From the NCBI GenBank assembly GCA_024220525.1, contig JAMYWO010000210.1:1-42551 (forward strand): 42,551 bases of DNA, given 5' to 3'. A program made the position numbers and the translations under genes. The stretch is from Cochliopodium minus. Its lineage: Eukaryota; Discosea; Himatismenida; Cochliopodiidae. Under the pieces are notes generated by a model that saw nothing but the letters and a program-made list of their open reading frames with translations, was not told the DNA's origin and made no database searches. How positions within the stretch are numbered: position 1 is the first letter of the stretch; each line of letters begins with the position of its first letter. Positions 10,701 through 22,900 of this stretch are shown in pieces.

Positions 10701-13602
10701 AGGTAAACGTGGACATAAAGGAGAAAAGGGAGATCAAGGAGTGAACGGAAGAAGAGGATGGAAGGGATTCAAGGGAGATAAGGGTGATATCGGTTACAAG
10801 GGAGTTGAAGGAGAAAAAGGAAGAAGAGGGCACAAAGGTTATAAAGGAGATATTGGTGATAAGGGAGAACAAGGAGAAAAGGGAGAAATTGGAAGAAGAG
10901 GTATTCGTGGATACAAGGGATTCAAAGGTGATCAAGGTATCGAAGGAGTTGCTGGGGAAAAGGGAGACAAGGGTGACAGAGGACATAAAGGACATAAGGG
11001 ACACAAAGGTGATCAAGGTGTTGAGGGAATGATTGGTGAAAAAGGAGAGAAGGGTGATAGAGGATACAGAGGAATTAAAGGAGAACAAGGAGATACTGGT
11101 ATTGAAGGTCCTACTGGACAAAAAGGAGAAAGGGGATTCAGAGGTCGCCCTGGACAAAAGGGAGAACAAGGAGACACTGGTATTGAAGGTCCTACTGGTT
11201 CTACTGGACAAAAAGGAGAAAGAGGATTCAGAGGTCGCCCTGGACAAAAGGGAGAACAAGGAGATACTGGTATCGTTGGTCCGACCGGAGATAAAGGGGA
11301 AGTGGGTTTCAAAGGAAGCAGAGGTCACAGAGGATTTAAAGGAGATGCTGGTCCTCAAGGTCCTACCGGAGATAAAGGAGAAGTTGGTTATAGAGGACGC
11401 AGAGGTCACAAAGGAAGTAAGGGTGATGCTGGTCCTACTGGAGATAAGGGAGAAGTTGGTCCAAGAGCTCAAAAGGGATCAAGAGGACACAGAGGTTTTA
11501 AAGGAGCTCAAGGAGATACTGGAGAAAAGGGAGAAGTTGGAGAAGTTGGTCAGAAAGGACGTAGAGGACACAGAGGTTCTAAAGGTTACAAGGGTAACAG
11601 AGGAGAGAAGGGAGAAAAGGGAGATAAAGGAAGAAGAGGATGGAAGGGATTTAAAGGTAACAAGGGAGACAAGGGAAGCAAAGGAGATAAAGGTGATAAA
11701 GGAGATAAAGGTAACAAGGGAGATAAAGGTGTAAAGGGAGATAAAGGTGATAAAGGTGACAAAGGAGATAAAGGTGATAAAGGAGACAAAGGTGATAAAG
11801 GTGATAAAGGAGACAAGGGTGTGAAGGGAGATAAAGGTGATAAGGGAGATAAAGGAGATAAGGGTGATAAAGGAAACAAAGGTGATAAAGGAGTGAAGGG
11901 AGATAAAGGTGTAAAGGGAGATAAAGGTGATAAAGGAGATAAAGGAGATAAAGGTGATAAAGGAAACAAAGGTGATAAAGGAGAAAAGGGAGATAAAGGA
12001 AGAAGAGGATGGAAGGGAGTAAAAGGAGACGAAGGTCGCAGAGGAAAAAGAGGACTAAAGGGAGAGGAAGGAAAGGAAGGAAAGGAAGGAAAGAAAGGAC
12101 ACAGAGGTTACAAGGGAGAGAAGGGAGAGTATAAAGGAGAACAGGGAGAGAAAGGAGAACAAGGTATACAAGGAGAATTCGGACCTAGAGGTGAGAGAGG
12201 AAAAAGAGGTTACAAGGGACAAAAGGGAGATGACGGAAACAGAGGAAAGAGAGGTTACAAAGGATTCAAGGGTGATGCTGGTGAAAAGGGAGAAGTTGGT
12301 CATCACGGACGTCCTGGACCTGAAGGACCTATCGGTAAGAGAGGTTACAAAGGTACCAAGGGAGACAACGGAGAGAAAGGAGAAGTTGGATATCATGGTA
12401 AGAGAGGTCACAAAGGAAGAGATGGTGAAAAGGGAGAGGCAGGAAGAGATGGAGAAAAGGGAGATACTGGTGCTACTGGACCTGAAGGACCTGTTGGAAA
12501 GAGAGGTTACAAAGGTGCAAAGGGTGTTGCAGGAGAAACCGGACACCATGGTAAGAGAGGTCACAAAGGTTATAAGGGAGACTCTGGAAGAGATGGTAAG
12601 AATGGAAAGAAAGGTCAAAAGGGGGAACAAGGTATCCCTGGTAGAAGAGGTGAATCCAAAGTCTACAAGGAAAGAGTGATCCAAGAATCTTTCCCAATCA
12701 TCCAAAGAAAAGTCAGCCCTTACTTCTTGGTCTCCAAACCAACCGTTCAAAAAACTCAGTTTACATCTGATCTTTCTGAAAACAGATCTGAAAACTCTCA
12801 ATTGAACTTATTTTCATCTCTCTACATCAAGAAAGATAATGAGATCTTCTCTCCAAAACTCAACTTTTTGTCTGAAGAAGAAAATGTATTTTCTCACTCT
12901 TGTGAAAACAACGAAGTTCTCGTTGGGGGTGATTGTCAATGGAACACTTTCAGTTTCAAACGTTCCTCATCAGCTTGCCGTGCACAAGACTTTCAAGTTG
13001 AATCCAACTGTCAATCCAACTGTGTTGCTTCTGTCAAATCTGAAAACGGAAATTTTGATGGTAAAAATGAACTTGTATTGTCAGAAGTCGAATTGAACAA
13101 CAAGGTTATCATTTCTAATCCTGAATGTTCAATTGTTCAACTCGAAGAACTCACTTCTGCTCAAAAGGCTGGTTGTGGTTACTTTTGCTTCATTCATCAA
13201 CTCGACAAGTTTTTTGGTGATAACTCTTTTGCATGTAGATACATCCCTCCTCAAACTCAAGCTATTTCCGATCTTTCTATCAATGCTCAAAAGGAAGTTG
13301 CAGTTTGGGAAGAAACTATCAAGATGATCACTGTTGAAGCATTTTGTGCTCACAACGAAGAAATCAAAAAATCTGGTTCATTGTCCAACACTGAAAAGAT
13401 CATGATTGATGAAGTTGACACAACAACCAAAAACGAAATTTCTGAATTGAAACTCAGAGTTGAACAAGATGAATTGCAAAACAAAAAGTTGGAACAAGAG
13501 CTCGCTCAAGAGAAACTTGAGGAAGTTGCAAGAGAATCCAAATTGGAAGAAGAATTCAAGAAAGAATTGAATGAATTGAAAAAAGAATTTCTCAAGAAAT
13601 GA
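7768..13602 (+). CDS. Giant intronless secreted collagen-like protein (1,944 aa)
   Basis: One uninterrupted frame in a region where other genes average an intron every 150 bases. Residues 1-20 are a signal peptide ([20 protein letters not shown]), followed by an acidic linker to about residue 84. Residues about 85-1628 are Gly-X-Y repeats, roughly 514 triplets, dominated by KGE, KGD and RGH types with little proline. Imperfections: three GFG sites (residues 640, 699, 926), Gly replaced by Ala at 1234, and one extra residue at GEYK (1453-1456). A low-complexity KGD block spans about 1295-1410. The C-terminal domain (about 1630-1944) has ten cysteines, then a charged coiled coil ([20 protein letters not shown]) that could set trimer register. 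Bacterial-type collagens gain stability from Lys-Gly-Glu/Asp pairs rather than hydroxyproline, and the composition here suits that. Likely an extracellular fibre or wall protein. Long antisense frames here are artefacts of the repeat. Confidence 0.93.
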   Translation: MRLSFLLIFLFLSIILISKAQVEVVTESKLEDLHTPQKKSIEIKVETEENQFEEGEEAREARNLDHGNEEYKTASRYEGYEELKGNKGSKGNIGAQGIQGIRGKSGEKGERGDQGEKGEVGEKGKRGKIGDRGDRGFTGERGQTGQKGDKGDRGHRGFKGVSGDQGEKGEIGPAGAEGRRGHRGHKGNQGDQGIQGEAGLKGDKGRRGRKGKIGEKGTQGDQGIQGEKGELGQKGRRGRIGKEGRQGEQGVRGDKGELGARGEQGRDGKTGSKGEKGEVGLEGRRGKHGEKGEIGEKGEQGLQGIEGRRGKTGRPGPLGLQGVAGKRGRKGEQGIKGEVGLQGEQGKNGEKGERGLQGFEGKRGKTGRTGIQGEKGLTGDTGQKGEQGIQGLDGKDGKNGKRGRPGKVGESGRDGQKGEQGIQGFDGKRGKIGRTGEKGEVGVQGEKGKNGEKGEQGIQGIQGRRGKTGRTGVQGEKGEQGELGRQGEQGIQGEQGRQGEQGKRGRTGEQGKQGEQGKQGEKGERGDQGIQGEVGPEGKRGLQGKRGKTGRPGVQGEKGEIGVQGVRGEQGIQGRRGKMGRVGLQGRQGEQGIRGEKGEVGERGPEGREGKKGGEGKKGDQGEQGIRGEKGDLGQKGEIGFGLPGRRGRKGVPGKDGKAGERGEKGEVGREGQKGARGIEGRRGKKGYVGDKGEKGDLGFGEKGNQGDQGQKGEIGADGRRGKRGHKGVQGDQGRRGQKGYKGDRGHRGHKGVQGDQGIQGEIGPVGLTGRRGKRGHKGVQGDQGEKGEQGEQGVVGRIGHRGHKGVKGDEGIKGDQGEKGERGWIGEKGFRGKRGRKGEKGLVGDKGDQGIQGEKGQRGHRGHKGDQGLKGYEGEKGVQGDKGDIGPHGKRGRPGLQGKQGDQGIQGQKGEVGRHGRRGQKGEIGFGLKGKRGKHGQKGEEGPRGFEGEKGEKGDVGFRGRKGDRGIEGSKGDKGYRGKRGHKGEKGDQGVNGRRGWKGFKGDKGDIGYKGVEGEKGRRGHKGYKGDIGDKGEQGEKGEIGRRGIRGYKGFKGDQGIEGVAGEKGDKGDRGHKGHKGHKGDQGVEGMIGEKGEKGDRGYRGIKGEQGDTGIEGPTGQKGERGFRGRPGQKGEQGDTGIEGPTGSTGQKGERGFRGRPGQKGEQGDTGIVGPTGDKGEVGFKGSRGHRGFKGDAGPQGPTGDKGEVGYRGRRGHKGSKGDAGPTGDKGEVGPRAQKGSRGHRGFKGAQGDTGEKGEVGEVGQKGRRGHRGSKGYKGNRGEKGEKGDKGRRGWKGFKGNKGDKGSKGDKGDKGDKGNKGDKGVKGDKGDKGDKGDKGDKGDKGDKGDKGDKGVKGDKGDKGDKGDKGDKGNKGDKGVKGDKGVKGDKGDKGDKGDKGDKGNKGDKGEKGDKGRRGWKGVKGDEGRRGKRGLKGEEGKEGKEGKKGHRGYKGEKGEYKGEQGEKGEQGIQGEFGPRGERGKRGYKGQKGDDGNRGKRGYKGFKGDAGEKGEVGHHGRPGPEGPIGKRGYKGTKGDNGEKGEVGYHGKRGHKGRDGEKGEAGRDGEKGDTGATGPEGPVGKRGYKGAKGVAGETGHHGKRGHKGYKGDSGRDGKNGKKGQKGEQGIPGRRGESKVYKERVIQESFPIIQRKVSPYFLVSKPTVQKTQFTSDLSENRSENSQLNLFSSLYIKKDNEIFSPKLNFLSEEENVFSHSCENNEVLVGGDCQWNTFSFKRSSSACRAQDFQVESNCQSNCVASVKSENGNFDGKNELVLSEVELNNKVIISNPECSIVQLEELTSAQKAGCGYFCFIHQLDKFFGDNSFACRYIPPQTQAISDLSINAQKEVAVWEETIKMITVEAFCAHNEEIKKSGSLSNTEKIMIDEVDTTTKNEISELKLRVEQDELQNKKLEQELAQEKLEEVARESKLEEEFKKELNELKKEFLKK
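11630..12000 (+). repeat. KGD-encoding low-complexity tract inside the collagen-like gene
   Basis: A 9-bp periodic tract coding Gly-Asp-Lys over and over, with occasional Asn, Val or Glu. Third-base differences (GGA/GGT, GAT/GAC, AAA/AAG) show that the units are not fresh identical copies. Slippage or unequal exchange is the likely source. It is flanked on both sides by a near-identical RRGWKG segment, which suggests a duplicated border. Confidence 0.85.
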
Positions 13603-14118
13603 AATACATAAATAAAAATTATAATATTATAAAATTTTAAAAAGAATATGTTGATGATTTTTGACTTTCACATGTTCCAATGCATTCTCAATGGTCATGG
13701 AATACTTATTACAAACAGATAGAGCAATTAATTTAGTAATAATGATAACCCTGAAATTTTGTTTAAATATATAAATTTCAATCAAATTGGAAATTATGAG
13801 TTTACCATTCAAAATAGAACCGACACAACTCACTTCAACCAAACCAAAGCACCAAAGAAAATACGTTCAAAACAATGGAGATAAAAATTATTCCATATAA
13901 TTTTGGGGATGAAGACAAGATAATTGATGATTCGGATGAAGATGATTACGATCTTGATGGGACCTCAAAACAAATTTAAAAATAAAAATGGGAAAAAAAC
14001 AATGGGAAGTCTATAGTATATATCATTTTAAATATAACAAATTAGAGTTAATATAAAGATGCTAATGATTTTTGTTTCAAAAAAAAAAAGATGGTTTAAT
14101 AAATTTTAGATTAAAAGA
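13603..14118. other. Convergent intergenic region with a short acidic open frame
   Basis: 516 bases between the ends of the collagen-like gene (+) and the tyrosinase gene (-). On the plus strand, ATG 13875 to TAA 13979 encodes 34 residues with an acidic core (DEDKIIDDSDEDDYDLDG). It could be a tiny gene or chance. A minus-strand open stretch (13842-13627) has no ATG and does not splice in frame. No RNA gene was recognised. Confidence 0.4.
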
Positions 14119-16423
14119 TCAATTTGTATGGAATGTGGAAGAAATTGAAATTTTTTTGAGATTATTCTCCCTCTCTTTCTCATTCTGATTGGTTATATCT
14201 TTCCCTGTCAAAGCAGACCACACTTGAATAGAATATTCAGAGTTGGTATGAGGAGAAGAGAAAATAAAGTTTGAAGGGGGTCTGTGTTGACAACTTGTGC
14301 AAGTTTTTTGGTCCATAGCAAGAAAAACAAACTTTTCATCGACCAAGGTTTTGCCAGCAAAGAGTTTAACGATCACACTACCTCTGTAACCCTGCAAACT
14401 GAAATCATTAATGGAAACTTTGTTTCCAACTGGACGATTGGTTTCGTTTTTGAACCCAAGAGAAACCAATGATATTTTTGGGGCGAGAAGTTTGACCAAT
14501 GGATCCTCATACTGGATAGAAACCATTTTGGGTTTTGGTTGTCTATCGTTTAAAGTAGGAACTGCAACGTCGACAAAATCCAAATCGATCAAATCTGCAA
14601 AAGTTTTTGAGTAGCTGTCGTATTCTCCTTTTTCGTTCTTCTTGTACTGCAAGTTGAACAAGAGTTTGTCGTGGAGGTAGTTGTTTCCTTTCTGGAATCT
14701 CTTGAAGGTCCTATAAATGCTGAGCTCATCTGTTGCTTTCCACTTTTTCTGCCAGTTCCACAAATTACGGTCAAAGTCGCAATGAGTAAACCAAAAGATT
14801 GGATCGAACGCAGTATATTCTTGGAAGAGCATATCTCCGAGATCTTCCAGTTCTGGATAGAGTTTGCCAGGAACCAAATCTCCCAGAAGATGATGTATGT
14901 TGTCATGAGGATGCTCAATTCCGCTGTTTTGTTTTTGATCTCCTGTACAATCCACAAAGTTCCAATCTGCAAATGATTCAAAGAAGAAAACCTTTCCGGT
15001 TTTAGCAAACAGATCAGAGATTGAATAATCTTTCTTGTAGTAATTTCCTAATTGCTTGAGGGTGAGCTCTCGGGAAAGACGGACAGTCTTGGGGAATTGT
15101 TTAGTTCCTCTCTCAAGAATTTCATCGCCAATATCCAAAGAAAACTTGTAATCTTTATTTTGGAAAGTTTCAATTTTTTCAGTTAAAATTTTTTTTATTT
15201 ACCTTTTTCAATCACATCAAAATAGTGTCTATTCTTGTCAAAATATTCTTGATAGTTGAATGAATCAAAGGGCTCCTCCCAAAGCCACTTAGGAGGACCA
15301 CTGTTTTTATCCTTGATCTCTTCTGCTTGGTACCAATAAGGAAGGGTAACCTGATTATTTTTTTCAAATGGAAAATTAGAATGAAAGAATAAAGTTCACA
15401 AAAAATAAAACTTTAAAATGAAACTTTTAAATTGAAATTTACTTTTTCACAACCCTTTACTGAGCGAAGAGCATTTTCCATAAGAATAGAGTACCAACGA
15501 TGCCAAGGTAGAAAAGAATAGTCATGATGCCTACACCAAGTATAAGTTCTAGGAGTGGCATGGATACTAGCCAAGAAGAAAAAAGAGTTGGGGTTGTCAG
15601 GTGGAAGTTCTTTAATTTTCCTGAAAGCAGTTTTCAAATTTTCCAATTCTTCTTTGGTGAGATCTTTTGCGTTCTTTCTAAGACGAGTCTCGATTTCTTT
15701 TGGTTTCACAGGAGGAGGATTTGGTTTCACCCAGTTTTCTTTGTAGCCTTGTTCGATCCATCTTCGAAAATTTGTGACACGAGTTTCCCTGTACCCATCT
15801 TTTCTTATCTCTCCGTCTCCAGTAAATTCAGAAGGCCATCCTTCACCTTCCTTGGTCTTTGGCATGATATCCACGATGTATCTCCCATCACATCCTTTGT
15901 GAGGATTCAATCTCTCCAAAATGTTCAGGCCGTTGTCCCTCACATCTTTGTAGTTATTCAAATCGAATTTGAATTTCATGCATCCGTATTTGTTTGCGAA
16001 ATATCCTTTGATAGGATATTCCCAAGATGGATTTTCCACCACTTCTTCAAACGATTCAATGATCCATAATTGCGAATTTTCTCCTCCTTTATCATTTGTA
16101 GAGACTTCCCCACTTTTGTTCTCCAAAAATCGGTTTGTTTTTACATTCACAAATGTGTAGAAGCTCTTTTGGTCTATCTTCACCTCATTTTTCTTCCACT
16201 TTTGGTAATCTCCACTATTTAGTGGTAGAACATATACCTCTCCTATTTCGTTTGAATCCAAAACTTTTCCGCTTGAAAGATTGATCACGTGATAATATTC
16301 TCCTCTATTTATCAAATTCCACTTTTGATAGAATAATCCCTTGGTTTCGCTTGCAAATACTCTTTTTTCTCCTTCAGTGGAATCCAATGTTCTTCCAGTC
16401 GAATTGTTTACAAAGTAAGCCAT
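14119..16423 (-). CDS. Tyrosinase/phenol oxidase with N-terminal QxW lectin-like domain
   Basis: Exons 16423-15443, 15350-15203 and 15152-14119 give 720 residues in closed phase. Residues 1-125 contain three QxW motifs (Q33-W35, Q74-W76, Q118-W120) spaced 41-44 apart, the signature of a ricin-type beta-trefoil. The tyrosinase core follows. Copper A ligands are H288, H299 or H300, and H308 in CRHHDYSFLPWHRWY. Copper B ligands are H457, H459 or H463, and H500 in FDPIFWFTHCDFDRNLW. The usual HH pair before the final DR motif is TH here, but the ligand histidine is kept. Tyrosinases oxidise tyrosine or phenols to quinones and can cross-link proteins. No signal peptide is visible at this start, so secretion is unproven. 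The ATG is directly preceded by TAG, and a consensus donor (CAA|GTAAGT) lies at 16527/16526, so a leader intron is likely. Neighbours on both sides are secreted-matrix or membrane genes. Confidence 0.88.
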
Positions 16424-16526
16424 CTATTTTTTTTTTTTTTTTTTGAATAAATAAATAAATTATTATTAATTTATAAACCTATTTTAATTTGGAATTCTCC
16501 AATTAATTTGTGAAAAATTCACTTAC
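16424..16526 (-). promoter_or_regulatory. Probable 5'UTR intron of the tyrosinase gene
   Basis: On the minus strand a consensus donor GTAAGT starts at 16526 and an A-rich tract ending TAG abuts the ATG at 16423. Stops lie in frame upstream, so the exon before it is untranslated. No cDNA is available to confirm this. Confidence 0.5.
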
Positions 16527-17113
16527 TTGTTTAAAAGTTAATAAATAATAATGAAATTTCTGAATTAATATTGTTTAAAAAAAAAAAGAAAGTAAATAAT
16601 GCTTCAATTTGAATCAAAATTCAATTTGAATATCACAAATAAAAAATTAAATTATTAAATGATGTTTATAATTTTAATGAAATTTCTCATTTTTTATAAA
16701 TCTTCAATTTCTGAATTTTAAAATTAAAGGATCGTTACCTACAAGTTTTTTATAATTGTTTTGGAAAATAACTTAATCATACCATATAGGTATTTTGCAA
16801 AACTATATTATACAAAGAAAAATCAGTGTATATTTGGTGTTTGAGAAGTATAGGCCTTTTTTCTGGGATTTTGAAGAAAAATTAATAAAATGAAATTTTT
16901 ATTAACAGTAAAACAAAGAATCACATATAAATTAAAACAAAAAAATTTTTTGTAAAATCATTTGAATGCATTTTAAAGATGTTGTTTCAGTATTCACCAT
17001 GATTTATAATCTTTGCTTATTAGTATACTCGAAATGATCTTTAACTTAAAATGAATGAATAAACTAGATCTTAAAAAATAAAATTCTTGGAAATATCTTT
17101 TTAAATCTACAAT
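16527..17113. other. Spacer between MFS transporter and tyrosinase genes
   Basis: About 590 bases of AT-rich sequence holding the tyrosinase promoter and the MFS 3' end. No credible open frame, repeat or RNA gene was seen. Confidence 0.55.
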
Positions 17114-19532
17114 TCAATTTTGATTTTCTGTATCGCTGGTTCTCAAAATGGGGGTAACAAACGGAGGCTCTAATTTGAGTTTGGGAAAAGAATACAAAAA
17201 AAGCAGAGAAAGAACCAAATATGCACCTCCCAAAATCTGGAAAGTGTATTTAATGCCCAAGTATTCTAAAGTTGCCGAAGCAAATAATGGACCTAAAGAA
17301 ATTATTTTAACAGGTAAATTAGAATATGTTTTTTCTTTTATCTTTAATTGTAATTATTTTGCTTTTTTATTTATTTTGATGATCATAATAAGCATAATAA
17401 GCATACTCATTTTTTTTGTAAATTTTTTTTATTTTTTTATATTTTATTTTCAATTTTTTACCAGAAATGTTTGCAGCAGAATTGAAAAAACTCATGAGAG
17501 ATACCGCCATGCCAGCATTATTTTTTGAAACTTTCTTGGAAATTAAAGAATTGGGAACACTCAACAAGAAAGGCCAACCTTTAAATAAAAATAATAAAAA
17601 ATAAAAAGAATAAATAAAAAATAAAAAACCAAAAATAAAAAATAAAAATAAATACTGTTGACATGCACGTAGATCATAATGAGAAAGAGATAGAGTTTGG
17701 GCACCCAATTTTTAGGCTCAAAGCTGTAAAAACCAACCAACAGACACAAAGCAACCCCCTCGATCATATGTCCAAACAAGATCAGAGTCCTTCAAGAAAA
17801 ATTTTTTTTATTTTTATTTATTTTTTTCATTTCTTTTATTATCATCGATTTTTCACTTTTTGTTTTTATTAATTTTACCTGTCTTGAAATTTCTTGCTGA
17901 TTTTCCCCATGGCAAACGCCCAAAAAACTAAAATAACACTCATTCCAAGGTACACAAGCGAATTAAAAAATTGATCAAAACTAAAAAAAATGAAAAATGA
18001 TAATAAAAGAAAAAATTAATAAAAATAAAAATGAAAAAAAATTTCATGTGTAATAAAAAAATGAAAAAAATTAAAAAAATCTTTAACTTTAAAAAAAAAT
18101 TTTCTACTTGTAATATTCTGTAGTCAGCGGTGTTAAAACGGTTTCGATGGAAATGATGGACAATCTTGCTAGAAAACGGATGCCCAGCAAAGATAAACTC
18201 GCCGCTGAGAAAATGGATTTGTAGAACGAAAAACTTTCGGAACAGCGATTATTCTTGTTCTTCTCATTTATAGATGAAGCAAATTTGCCATCGCCAACTT
18301 CTACTTGTATAGATTTATTTTCTGATTGTGAATCATTGATCAAAGTTTTTTTTTCTTCTTTTTTTTCTTCAACTGTATCAAAAAATTTTTTAATTGAATT
18401 TATGTTAAATATTGCTTAATGTTTAATAAATCCTTAATTTTTTATTTTATTTTTTTATTTTTTCTATATTTTTTTTATTACACTCATGAAAGGGATCTTC
18501 ATAAAATAGTACAATGAACAAGATGGAGAATGTTAACAAAATTGCTACCACATACCCAGAAGCGTTGAGTTTGTTAACATGGAAGATCCACAATTTAAAG
18601 GATGGCATTATAGAAAGAGGATAATTTATTGCTATAAAATTATTAAAATAAATAAAAATAAAAAATAAAAAATAAAAAATAAAAAATAAAAATGAATTAA
18701 AAAATAATAATAAAATAATAAAAAATATTTTAAAAATAAAAATTAAAAAAATAAAATAAAAATACCTGGTCCAAATGCTATGCCTATATAACCAAATGTA
18801 CTCAATAACGTTATCTTTCCAGTCCTTTCTGAATAAGAAAGAAAATAATAGATAAATAAGAAAACAAAGAATAAAATCTCTTTTTACCACTGAGCGGATA
18901 TTTTCTAATAACATAGCTAATTGAAAAAATGAATTAAATATTCTTGTATCATGATCTTTTGTTATCAGATATGATTTTATTGTGAATTAATTTTCGGTGG
19001 TTTACATATTGGAGCAGTTATATACATTTGCACCTATTCCCGAAATGAATCTTGCCACTAACAACATCCACGGTTTGTTGCTCATTGAATAGAATAAATT
19101 CCCTATGATCCCAAAGATTGCGCATACAAGGTATATTTCTTTCAATGGCCTTTTCTTTTTTAAAAAATATTTTAACACTGCCAAGATATATTTGAAGAAT
19201 TTGTTGATAGAGATGAATTCTTTTCGAGAAAGAAATAAACCAATCACAATAATTATTTCCAAAATGTTACATCTATCCAATAACCTTTCCATAGAGAACA
19301 TTAATTTTTTTTTAAATTTTCTTTCAATATTTATACCAAATGGGGGTGATGTGACCAATCTCCCTAATGAAAAAGAACTTATGATCATCCCAAAAAAAAG
19401 CTTGGAAGAGCGTGGATCGAGGCTCAATAAATATTGATAACAAGATGGGATAATAATGGCATATTCTATTTTGGCAATGAATAAAGCCCAATTCACAATG
19501 GCAAAAGATAAATCAACCCCACATAAGAGCAT
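17114..19532 (-). CDS. Major facilitator superfamily transporter, CLN7/MFSD8-like
   Basis: Nine exons (19532-19006, 18916-18888, 18828-18766, 18631-18482, 18372-18108, 17980-17879, 17789-17656, 17578-17462, 17292-17114) give 521 residues with phase closing throughout. Recognisable pieces are SSFSLGRLVTSPPFG, NLFYSMSNKPWMLLVARFIS, VIRKYPLSERTGKITLLSTF, GYIGIAFGP, GMAVSLMSFFNSAANISG and GPLFASATLEYLGIKYTFQI. Order and spacing match two six-helix halves with a central cytosolic loop (the Lys/Glu-rich segment in exon 5). CLN7-type carriers sit in lysosomal or vacuolar membranes; the substrate here is unknown. A Lys-rich stretch of about 70 residues after SPPFG is unusual for the family and may be an unrecognised in-frame intron. 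Plus-strand open frames over the last two exons are shadows. The gene is divergent from the LRR/ankyrin gene. Confidence 0.86.
18660..18760. repeat. A/T-rich simple repeat in MFS intron
   Basis: Runs of A6T-type heptamers and related units fill the intron between exons 18828-18766 and 18631-18482. It is the same microsatellite class as at 1-200 and 23270-23343. Confidence 0.8.
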
Positions 19533-19934
19533 TTTTTTTTATTTTCTTCTTAACTGGTTGAATTATCAAAGATATATCAGGAGATTTTATGTTAGAGGAG
19601 AATGGTCATTATTCCAATAGAATTTTCAATTTTTCTAATATCTTTTTTCACAATTTGATTCAATATTTTTCTTTTTTCTTTGAAACTTATAAAAATATAA
19701 ATATAAAAAAGCCAAAAGATTTCTCTTCCAACCAATATTTATTTAATTCAATGGATAATAATTCACCATTTTTCAATCTATATTCAAAAAATAGAAGATT
19801 ATTTGGATTTCTCTTTTTAAATTTGCTTGATTTTGTAACATATTTTTATTTTTTAATTTATGCCGCTCAAAATATTGATCATTCAACAAAAAAAATAGCA
19901 TGAAATACTTATCCTCACAAAAGTAGATAAAACC
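19533..19934. promoter_or_regulatory. Divergent spacer between MFS and LRR/ankyrin genes
   Basis: 402 bases between two opposite start codons. A 104-codon plus-strand frame (19589-19903) and an overlapping minus-strand frame are both open. Neither resembles a known protein and both are low-complexity hydrophobic, so no gene is called. Promoters of both flanking genes must lie here. Confidence 0.4.
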
Positions 19935-22900
19935 ATGAGAAATATAATTTTCAGCTCTGAGAATATTTGGAGAAAAGTGAGTATACAAAAATATAATCAC
20001 TTCCTTCCCTCAATATCAATAACAAAAACAAATAAAACGAGGAAATTCCTTGAATTTTTGCTTAAAAATGGAATGAGCAAGGTAAAAATAATTTTTATTT
20101 TTCCAAATGATTAATCAAATTTTATTCTTATCTTACAGTATCTCATCCAACTTGATCTTTCTTCCTCTGATTCTGAATTTTCAACAGATTTTCCCTTTGT
20201 TGTGAACAATTTTCCGAATCTGGAGATGATCTCATTCGCCAACACTGGAAACGAATCTCCATTATTCTCAACCAGTAATTACGATACAAACGACCTTTAT
20301 GAGAAAGAAGATTATCCAAATGTACGTGTGTTGAATCTTGGGAACTCAAAATTCACCAAAACTCATAACTTTGATTCATTAAAGACAACCTTGGGTCGTT
20401 TCAGTAATTTGGAAGTAACTTTTTTGTTGATATTTGTTATTTGTTCAAAGTTTTAATTTAATTTACTAAAACTTTTCTTTATAGACATTGTTAGTGAACC
20501 AAGGCCAACACGGCGGAAACATGATTTTATTTGATTACACTAAATTTGAAAAACTAAAAGTGTTGGACTTGTCAGAAAGCTCCTTCACACCATTCTTCGA
20601 TTACAGCTCCCTAAAACTCCCACCAAATCTAGAACTCCTCATTGCAGTCAATCCGGCAGTTACTCACGATGTCATTCCATTTGGAGGCAACAATGCGCAA
20701 ACTTCTATTGACGAAATAAAAAAAAAATACCCAAAATTGAATTTTGTTCACGAAAATATCTGTGCTACTCTCAAATCCTCTGTAAATAACGAGAACAAAG
20801 TTTTGGACGAACTATCGAGATTAAAGCCTCTAATAAGGAACCCTTTATTCAACACCAGTCAAGATAACCTCCTCCATTTTGCAATCAACAATTCCTCCTC
20901 TTTTCCCGTTTTACAATACATTCTGGAGTTAAAATTCAACCCTAACACACCTACTTCCAAATCCATTTCTTTATCTCACGTCAAATTTAATTTAGGTATA
21001 CCGAATGCTAACAGCCTAAAAGATGAAAATATCTCAACTAAACTTTTCATCAAAGAAAAATTCAGACTATTTGATCCTTTTTTTCCTATCTTCCCTCCTC
21101 CTTCTAATACCAATTCAACAGCTTTGATCCCAATTGGTAAAAAAAGAAAATAAATAATCTTATATTTTCAATTTTGTTATATTCAAAAAGTTATCTTCAT
21201 TTCATATCAGAATATTTTTGTTAAATTTTTTTTATATTTTTGATAGAGGGTTTAAATTCGATTCACTTGTCACTTAAAGCATCCAATAAATATGAAATTC
21301 TCAGATTGTTGCTCGAATACAAAGGAGATATAAACTCTAAAGTGATCTGTTTCTCAGAAAAAAACAATTTTAATTCTGGCATCACTCCTCTCATGCTCGC
21401 TGCTTACTATAGCGATTTCAAATTAGTTGTATATTAATTTTTTTAATCTCATCATATTATTTTTGAAAAATTTATTAAATTTTTTTATGAAAAGCGATTT
21501 CTTGTGGAGAATGGAGCTGCTGTTAACCAACTTACTGGTAATTATTGTTCATTATTTAGACTCTTTAAAATCGAATTTTTTTTTGTGAATGACTATTTTA
21601 AAATCTTTTTTTAGACAGGGGATGGAACGCTTTGTTTTTTTCTGTCTTGTCAACACGCGAGAGCAGTTTAAAGGTAAAATTAGTTAAATTTATAAATTAC
21701 AATTTAATCATAAATTTATTCTTTTATTTCATTTACGAATAATTATTCCTAAGATTATCTTTTTAGAAATTTATGGTTTTATTTTTTTAATTTATTTTGT
21801 TTAGTGCTTTAAATATTTGAAATCGAAAGGATGTGACATATCACAAATATCAAAAGACAATCACTCAGTTTTCTCATTGTCCCAACACTTCCAAAAAACA
21901 CCTAACAAGCCCAATAATTTGTTGAACGATATTCTCTCATATGGTTTCGAGCCTCCCCTCGAACACTTACAAAATCTCTTTTATGTCTCGACAAATATTT
22001 CTCAACCTATTTCGGGATATGTGCCCAACAAAATGCTTAAGGTTATCGAGAACTTAAACAAAAATGGTAAATTTTTTTTTTTTACATTCAAAATTGAAAA
22101 TTTTTTTTAAAATTTATTCATTATTTTTCCAAAAGGAGTAAAACTGGGAGATACCGATGAAATCAACATTTTGCAAGCTTGTATTATCAATGGTTTTGCC
22201 ACTTCCAAAGAAATCAAAGATTATGGATATCTAATCAACAAAGTCAATAAATTTGGTTACAATGCTTTGCACTATGGTAATCAATTAATTTCTTTTTTTT
22301 TTTTTTTTGATTAAAAAATTAATTGATTAAAAAATTAATTGATTTGCAGCAATTTTTGACATGTTCAATGTGTCGAATAAACCAAGCCAAATGGAAAATT
22401 CTTGCCTCATCAACGAATCATTGATCGAGTCATTGTTAGAAAACGGAGCAGACCCCACCATCACCAATTCTCTCCAACAAAACTCCCTCTTCTTGGCTTT
22501 GGCATGTATCGTCAACAAAACTCTTCCAAAATCCACCCCTAATATTTTTTCTTTCAGTACTCTCAACACAAACGCAAAAAAGATCGACATTGAATTTGGT
22601 GATTCTTCTTCTCTCGTTTTTAAAGTAGTCAAGATGTTGGTCAAGAATGTCGAAAAAGTTCATGGTTCGATATTTTATTTTTCATTTCATTTTTATTTAT
22701 TAATTTTTTTTTTATTGATTAATTTTTATACTCATATTTTTATTTTTTTTTATTGATTAATTTAAATTATTTCCAAAAAAGGAAAGGAAAGAGCGATAGA
22801 ATTTTTGAATAAAAGTGATGAGAATGGGTTAACTCCATTGCATGTTGCCACCACAAGATCAGAACCAACGTTTTTGAAGTATCTCATTAAAAAGGGAGCC

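Noticed and set aside
8032-12801. Many long antisense and alternate-frame open stretches within the collagen gene
   Set aside because: A 9-bp repeat with biased codons keeps other frames open. They are low-complexity Ser/Leu/Phe or Lys/Glu strings with no independent start context.
13627-13842. Minus-strand 71-codon frame
   Set aside because: It begins at TTG rather than ATG, and removing the apparent intron inside it introduces a stop.
17148-17604. Plus-strand two-exon frame starting MGVTNGGSNLSL
   Set aside because: It lies antisense to the last two exons of the MFS gene, whose translations match the transporter family (VSLMSFFNSAANISG, GPLFASATLEYLG). The plus-strand product matches nothing known.
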